Positions 7,070 to 10,846 of a stretch of 10,846 nucleotides of DNA are shown here, piece after piece. The notes beneath the pieces are model-generated. The model saw nothing but the letters and a program-made list of their open reading frames with translations. It was not told where the DNA came from and made no database searches. Both the position numbers and the translations under genes were made by a program. Position 1 is the first letter of the stretch, and every line of letters starts with the position of its first letter. The stretch comes from JBBSDV01 sp038240335 (GTDB lineage Bacteria > Chloroflexota > Dehalococcoidia > DSTF01 > JACRBR01): the NCBI GenBank assembly GCA_038240335.1, contig JBBSDV010000111.1:1-10846 (forward strand), written 5' to 3'.

Positions 7070-7093
7070 GTCGCCCCGATTCGGTGGGGCGAC
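7070..7093 (-). other. Strong hairpin between the divergent GH57 gene and the SPFH gene
   Basis: Perfect 8-bp stem GTCGCCCC / GGGGCGAC with an 8-base loop, 54 bases past the GH57 stop and about 100 bases before the SPFH start. No T-tract follows. It may be a pause, processing or weak termination element separating the two genes. Confidence 0.4.
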
Positions 7094-7147
7094 GCGGTGG
7101 GTCATGGATGGCGCAACTCTGGCGTTGCCCGACGAGAGTGCCGTCGC

Positions 7148-9061
7148 TTACACCAACTCCGGCGCGTCGATGCGCGCCATCTCTTCGTCCGTCGCGAGCT
7201 CGCGGAGGATGGCGGGGAACAGCGGCGGGTAGAGGGTGTGAAGGTAGGCGTACATCTCCTCGATCATGCCGGCGGTGTCGTGGATGCACATCCAGGCACG
7301 CTGGATTTCGTTAATCGCGAGGTAGGCCTCTTTGCAATGCTCCTGCAGGAGGGCGAGCAGGCGCTGCACGGCGCGCGCGTCGATCGAGCAGTTGGTGATG
7401 AACTTCGTGTTCTCTGCCTGCAATTGCCGCGCCAGCGCCGAGGCGCGCCGCCGCCGACGCTCTGCGTTCTGGAGATGCGACTCGGAGTCTGCGCGGTCTC
7501 CTTCGTCGCCCGCACGCTCACCGAGACGCTCGATGCCTTGTCGTAAGTAGGCGACCCGGGTATCGACGAAGATCTCGAGCACGCGATCGAGGCCGCGCAA
7601 TGCGCGCTCTGGCAGCGGCTTCATCTCGCGAGAGACGCGCGCGGCGATCTCGGGCGATGCAAGTTCTTCACGAAGGACCTCGGCGATCGCCATGCCGTGC
7701 ATGTACGGCCACTTGTTGCGGTCTTCGTCAGGCTGCCAGCCGTAGTTGCAGGCACGCTGCATAATCCGCATGTGCATCGTCAGGCGTGTCGCGGGATCGA
7801 GACCGACGAAGTCGTACCCACGCTCGTCGAGCTCCGGACCGGTAAGCGGGATCGCGAGATCGTGGCCAAACGCCGTCACGAGCGCGCGGAAGGTATCGGC
7901 GAGAAAACGCCCCGGCTCCCAGAAGATGAACGGCCAGCGGCGAAACACCTCGGCATCGTTGTCGAGACCGTTGTACTCGCCCGCGTGCAGAGGTGGGTAA
8001 TGACCGTCGCTCCGCAGCACGAGCCGGATCTCGGGCGCCCACGATGCCTGGTGAAAGCGCATATGCGGCAGCGGGCGGCCCTGTGCGCGTCTGTCGTCGA
8101 TGTATTGATCGGGCGTCACGAACCGGATGTCGGCGATGCCCTCCGCGCGCACCGCGCTCCACGCTTCGGCGAGAATGTCGAGGGCCTCCTCGCCGAAGTC
8201 CATCAGCTCGAGGTCCTGGATGTACAGCAGCAGGCCGCCGTCGGGAGCTTCGCGCAACGCCTTCCGCAGCGTCTCGGTGTACTCCTCGACGCCCTGCTCT
8301 CGCGTGATCGGGAACGAGACCGTTCGACCGTCGCGGTACTCCTCATCGAGCACCGGGTATTTGCCGAGGATGTAACCCTGCGGCGCGAGGCGGTCCGGCT
8401 CCCATTTCGTGATCGGTCGCCAGATCTCCTGCGAGATGGGAAAGTGCCGCGGCAGCGCGAGGAGTCCGTCGTCGATCGTGAAGGCGGCGAAGGTCGGATC
8501 GATGCCGGCGGTCGTACCCTCGAACTCGTAGCGCATCTTTCGGTGGCTGATGTTCGGGAAGATGACGAACTCCATGCCGGCCTGCTTGAAACCGGAGAGC
8601 TTTCGCGCGTCGATCGAGCCCTCCATCGGGAAGGCGCCGAGATGGCGCGGCTCCGGCGCACGGACGACGTCACGGAGGAACTCGCGGTTCAGCCGCAGTT
8701 CGTCCGCGAGCTCGTCGTCGGTGAGCATTGAGATGTGTGTATGGAAGGCGTTGCCGTAAATGGGATACAGGTCGCCGGCGCGATATGCCTCGCCGAGACG
8801 GGCGAAGGTCTCGGGCATGTGACGCCGCACCTGCATCAGGATCTCGTTGGTTGCTTCGAGGCAGACGGGAGCGCCGAGCCGTTTGCCGAAGTCGATCAGG
8901 TTGGCGTAAATGTCGCGGCCAGCATCGGCGCGCTTCTTCACCCAGTTGTCGTTGCCGACGGCCTCGCGCCGCACATCCTCGTCGTGCAGCGTGTCGAGGA
9001 CGCTTCGCGGCAGATCCCAGAGCGGCTCTTGCGCATGGAACGCGAGGATGACGCTGATCAT
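7148..9061 (-). CDS. Divergent glycoside hydrolase family 57 protein
   Basis: Probable alpha-glucan-active enzyme of the GH57 fold, 637 residues, no signal peptide, so cytoplasmic. The start is set by the family: strand 1 begins at once with ISVILAFHAQEPLWDLP. Motif 1 is HAQEP at 9-13 where many members have HxHQP. Motif 2 is probably GNAFHTHISML at 103-113. Motif 3, with the nucleophile Glu, is GAFPMEGSID (E147). Motif 4, with the acid/base Asp, is probably IQDLELMDFG (D283). The (beta/alpha)7 barrel would span roughly 1-330. The C-terminal half is largely helical with an Arg-rich segment at 535-539 and ends in an acidic tail. Substrate and reaction (amylase, glucanotransferase or branching) cannot be decided. 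It follows another GH57 gene 176 bases away on the same strand. No Shine-Dalgarno sequence is visible, and a hairpin sits just upstream. Confidence 0.85.
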   Translation of the reverse strand: MISVILAFHAQEPLWDLPRSVLDTLHDEDVRREAVGNDNWVKKRADAGRDIYANLIDFGKRLGAPVCLEATNEILMQVRRHMPETFARLGEAYRAGDLYPIYGNAFHTHISMLTDDELADELRLNREFLRDVVRAPEPRHLGAFPMEGSIDARKLSGFKQAGMEFVIFPNISHRKMRYEFEGTTAGIDPTFAAFTIDDGLLALPRHFPISQEIWRPITKWEPDRLAPQGYILGKYPVLDEEYRDGRTVSFPITREQGVEEYTETLRKALREAPDGGLLLYIQDLELMDFGEEALDILAEAWSAVRAEGIADIRFVTPDQYIDDRRAQGRPLPHMRFHQASWAPEIRLVLRSDGHYPPLHAGEYNGLDNDAEVFRRWPFIFWEPGRFLADTFRALVTAFGHDLAIPLTGPELDERGYDFVGLDPATRLTMHMRIMQRACNYGWQPDEDRNKWPYMHGMAIAEVLREELASPEIAARVSREMKPLPERALRGLDRVLEIFVDTRVAYLRQGIERLGERAGDEGDRADSESHLQNAERRRRRASALARQLQAENTKFITNCSIDARAVQRLLALLQEHCKEAYLAINEIQRAWMCIHDTAGMIEEMYAYLHTLYPPLFPAILRELATDEEMARIDAPELV

Positions 9062-9072
9062 GCCGAGGCCAG

Positions 9073-9114
9073 CGCTGCGCGCTTGACATGCGTATGAGCG
9101 ACGACTGCGCAGCG
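9073..9114 (-). other. Hairpin just upstream of the divergent GH57 start
   Basis: Perfect 8-bp stem CGCTGCGC / GCGCAGCG with a 26-base loop, ending 11 bases before the ATG at 9061. It occupies the place where a ribosome binding site would be expected, and none is seen between it and the start. Confidence 0.4.
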
Positions 9115-9182
9115 AGAGAGAATGGAACTACGTCCACGACTCACGGTCGGTGCTTGACCATGCTCCGCGATGCGATGACGGG

Positions 9183-9200
9183 ACAGGTCTGAAGACCTGT
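9183..9200. repeat. Perfect 18-base palindrome between the two GH57 genes
   Basis: ACAGGTCTGAAGACCTGT: 7-bp stem with a TGAA loop, or 8 bp around a GA centre. It lies 38 bases past the stop of the upstream GH57 gene in transcription direction. No T-tract follows, so it is not a classical terminator. Its form suits a dispersed REP-like intergenic palindrome or a regulator site. Only one copy is in the window. Confidence 0.45.
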
Positions 9201-9237
9201 GCTTGCGGGCAACGGGACTCCTGCTCATAGCCAATTC

Positions 9238-10542
9238 TCAATCCCAGAACAGCTGATCGTGGATTTTGGCCGTAATGTCGCGGGAGGCGACGACCTTGTA
9301 GTAGGCGTCGCGCTTGATCTCCTCCGGGGCGGAACTGAGGTTGATCGCCCGGAAGGCGTTGAGCACCGCGGCCGCTTGTTGGTCGAGGCCGCGGGCGATC
9401 ATGTTGACGTCCCAGTGGGGCCGGCGGCTTGCCCACCAGAACTGGCACGAATGGAGCGCCGGGTCCATGAGGCCGCGGGCAATCTCCGCGTGTCGCGACG
9501 CCGATGCCGTGTCGGCTACCTCCTGCGCCTTCCAGACGAGCGCAAGAGCGAGGGCGACGTGCTCCCACTGCAGCTTGTGGATGTAGTTGCCGGGAGCGTT
9601 CCACAACGGATACGGCACGCCGGCGTCGAGGTCCTCGTGCGTCGTGCTCCATGACGCCGGGCGCGGCTCAATCGCCGTCGCGCGCGGGAAGTGATCGAAC
9701 AACTCGCTAATTGTCGACGAGACAACGCGATCGGTCGTCGTCGAATCCTGCGTCATCGTCAGCAACGCGCGCGTGTTTCGCGCGAGCGAACGTGATTGGA
9801 CGACGGCCTCGTACGGCGCGACGGCGTCGTATGCTTCGGCAAGGAAGAGCTGATCCCAGTTCTCGATGTGGTGGCCGAACGTCTCGGCATCCATCGCGGT
9901 GACGATGTACATGTCGCTGTCGTCGTTGCCGTGGGCGCCGCGCAGATGGTCGATGAAACCCTTTCCATCGAGATCCTGAAACGAGATCTTGTTGCTCAGC
10001 ACGTCATCGCGAAAGATCACGGCGACGTTGTGGCCCTCGCGCGACGTCGTCTCATAGATCATCCGCGTCGGCCATCCGGCGGGACAGGCGACCCCGCTCA
10101 TGATCACCCACTCGTGCCCGAGATCGATCATCGGGTCGAGGAACGAGTTGTCGTAGCACATCTCCGGCGGAAAGAAGCCCTTCGGCTGGTACGCGTCGCC
10201 GAAGAAGTGGCGGTTCGTCAGGTGGTTGCGGCGAATCTGCCGGCGCTGTTCGTGGTCGTTGATCAGCGGCAGGATCGCGTGGTACTTCGCCGAGCCGACG
10301 AACTCGACCTGCCCACGCTCCGCGAGATCTTTCAGCCCGTTGATGACGTCCTGATAGCCGCTTTCATACAGCATTTCGGTGAGCACGCCGTTGATGTTGA
10401 CGGCCGCTTTCGCATGCGGGTGCTGCTTGAAGACATCGATCAGCGGGCGGTACGACTCGTCGACGACCTTTCGCAGCACTTCAGGGATCTGGATCGGGGG
10501 CTGATAGAAGTGCAGCAGCGATGCCCAGTAAATTGTCGCCAT
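9238..10542 (-). CDS. Glycoside hydrolase family 57 protein (alpha-amylase/glucanotransferase type)
   Basis: Cytoplasmic retaining alpha-glucan enzyme, 434 residues. I chose the ATG at 10542 because the family core starts there (MATIYWASLLHFYQPP). An upstream GTG at 10614 would add 24 Arg-rich residues. All core motifs are clear: motif 1 HFYQPP at 11-16, motif 2 AKYHAILPL at 85-93, motif 3 GFFPPEMCYD with nucleophile E127, and motif 4 AMDAETFGHH with acid/base D218. After the barrel comes a helical region at about 330-434 (WEHVALALALVWKAQEVAD). The exact activity cannot be told from motifs. Amylase, 4-alpha-glucanotransferase and related activities share them. It lies between a probable branching enzyme gene and a divergent GH57 gene, pointing to storage-glucan or maltodextrin metabolism. 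Its translation start has an unusual hairpin-bridged ribosome binding site, listed separately. Confidence 0.9.
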   Translation of the reverse strand: MATIYWASLLHFYQPPIQIPEVLRKVVDESYRPLIDVFKQHPHAKAAVNINGVLTEMLYESGYQDVINGLKDLAERGQVEFVGSAKYHAILPLINDHEQRRQIRRNHLTNRHFFGDAYQPKGFFPPEMCYDNSFLDPMIDLGHEWVIMSGVACPAGWPTRMIYETTSREGHNVAVIFRDDVLSNKISFQDLDGKGFIDHLRGAHGNDDSDMYIVTAMDAETFGHHIENWDQLFLAEAYDAVAPYEAVVQSRSLARNTRALLTMTQDSTTTDRVVSSTISELFDHFPRATAIEPRPASWSTTHEDLDAGVPYPLWNAPGNYIHKLQWEHVALALALVWKAQEVADTASASRHAEIARGLMDPALHSCQFWWASRRPHWDVNMIARGLDQQAAAVLNAFRAINLSSAPEEIKRDAYYKVVASRDITAKIHDQLFWD

Positions 10543-10573
10543 ACATCGCCCGTGCTGCCGGGCGTGCCTCCTT
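10543..10573 (-). promoter_or_regulatory. Ribosome binding site separated from its start by a GC hairpin
   Basis: On the minus strand a perfect AAGGAGG (10573-10567) is 24 bases from the ATG at 10542, too far for normal use. Eighteen of those bases form a perfect hairpin: stem CGCCCG / CGGGCG, loop GCAGCA. Folding leaves six unpaired bases (CA before, ATGT after), an ordinary spacing. No start codon lies at normal distance from the AAGGAGG. Confidence 0.55.
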
Positions 10574-10628
10574 GTGAAGCGCCATATCGCCCGGGGATGA
10601 CGTACAAAGAGCACGCATCGCGCCGGGT

Positions 10629-10665
10629 AAAAAGAAGGCGTCCGCCACGAGGCGGCCGCGTCCTT
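10629..10665 (-). terminator. Intrinsic terminator of the branching enzyme gene
   Basis: Starting four bases past the branching enzyme stop, the minus strand reads a GC-rich stem (outer AAGG/CCTT, inner CCGCC/GGCGG around a TCGT loop, with small internal bulges) followed by CTTTTT (10634-10629). It suggests the next GH57 gene has its own promoter, or receives only read-through. No clear promoter was found in the remaining 86 bases. Confidence 0.75.
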
Positions 10666-10669
10666 GAGT

Positions 10670-10846
10670 TTAGCTTACGGCAGCTTCCGGCGGCGCAGCC
10701 ATGCCTTCGCGGGCCGCGAAGTCTCGCAAGTCTATATCAGGGAACAGTTTGTCCCGCTGCCAGAGGGTCTCGACAAGCTGCTCGTCGATGTCACCGCGCT
10801 CGATCTGATCAGCGAGCTGTTCGAAGCGCTCGACGTGTTGCGTAAA
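10670..10846 (-). CDS. Probable GH57 1,4-alpha-glucan branching enzyme, C-terminal end only
   Basis: The last 58 codons of a gene that runs off the right edge, ending in TAA at 10670-10672. The visible part reads HVERFEQLADQIERG, then IDEQLVETLW, then RDKLFPDIDLRDF and a short Ala/Pro-rich tail. The pattern (an HxxRF helix, a GxID turn, a final FPDID-x-R-x-F) is what I associate with the C-terminal helical end of GH57 branching enzymes (DUF1957-type proteins). This is recognition from memory, and no catalytic motif is in view. The two neighbouring GH57 genes on the same strand support an alpha-glucan role. The enzyme would form alpha-1,6 branches in glycogen. Confidence 0.6.
   Translation of the reverse strand, partial: FTQHVERFEQLADQIERGDIDEQLVETLWQRDKLFPDIDLRDFAAREGMAAPPEAAVS

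Noticed and set aside
7697..8731. Plus-strand frame of 344 residues opposite the divergent GH57 gene
   Set aside because: Antisense shadow. The minus-strand GH57 motifs are clear across the same bases.
9083..9088. Perfect -35 box TTGACA on the plus strand
   Set aside because: No -10 element at a 16-18 base spacing and no plus-strand gene downstream. It lies in the loop of a hairpin.
9796..10845. Plus-strand frame of 349 residues to the right edge
   Set aside because: It runs across a GH57 gene, a terminator and another gene end on the opposite strand, and shows no family motif.

Overview
The window is GC-rich bacterial DNA with G/C-ending codons throughout. It probably comes from a Chloroflexota-like lineage. 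That guess rests on three things: GH57 alpha-glucan enzymes of a kind I associate with that phylum, a long flotillin-like SPFH protein with a Gly-rich tail, and a TasA/SipW-type export cassette outside Bacillus-like codon usage. No rRNA or other phylogenetic marker is present, so the assignment is tentative. I saw no tRNA, CRISPR array, transposase or phage gene.

Left half, plus strand. A two-component system comes first: a PAS-rich HisKA_3 (NarL/DesK-type) sensor kinase whose 5' end lies outside the window, overlapping by four bases a LuxR/NarL-type response regulator. A 170-base spacer rich in inverted repeats follows. Then comes a compact three-gene cassette: a small TasA/camelysin-like secreted protein with a SipW-type signal peptide, a SipW/ER-type signal peptidase with a Ser/His/Asp active site, and a secreted fibronectin type III protein that overlaps the peptidase gene. 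This looks like a surface-fibre or matrix module with its own peptidase, possibly controlled by the adjacent two-component system.

Centre. A roughly 400-base non-coding spacer (4548-4950) separates the plus-strand genes from a convergent minus-strand block.

Right half, minus strand. In transcription order: the 3' end of a probable GH57 1,4-alpha-glucan branching enzyme, a hairpin-plus-T-tract terminator, a classical GH57 glycosidase, a second divergent GH57 protein, and a long SPFH/flotillin-like gene. None of the GH57 proteins has a visible signal peptide, so they probably act on cytoplasmic storage alpha-glucan. The SPFH gene is broken as written: a one-base expansion of a G run near its 5' end and an in-frame TAA near its 3' end. 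Repairing both gives a continuous 673-residue protein with a membrane anchor, tandem beta repeats at an exact 74-residue spacing, an SPFH domain, a coiled coil and a Gly-rich tail.

Most interesting points: the doubly interrupted SPFH gene and its vault-like repeat architecture, the TasA-SipW-FN3 cassette behind a structured leader, and a Shine-Dalgarno sequence 24 bases from the GH57 start codon with a perfect GC hairpin filling most of the gap.
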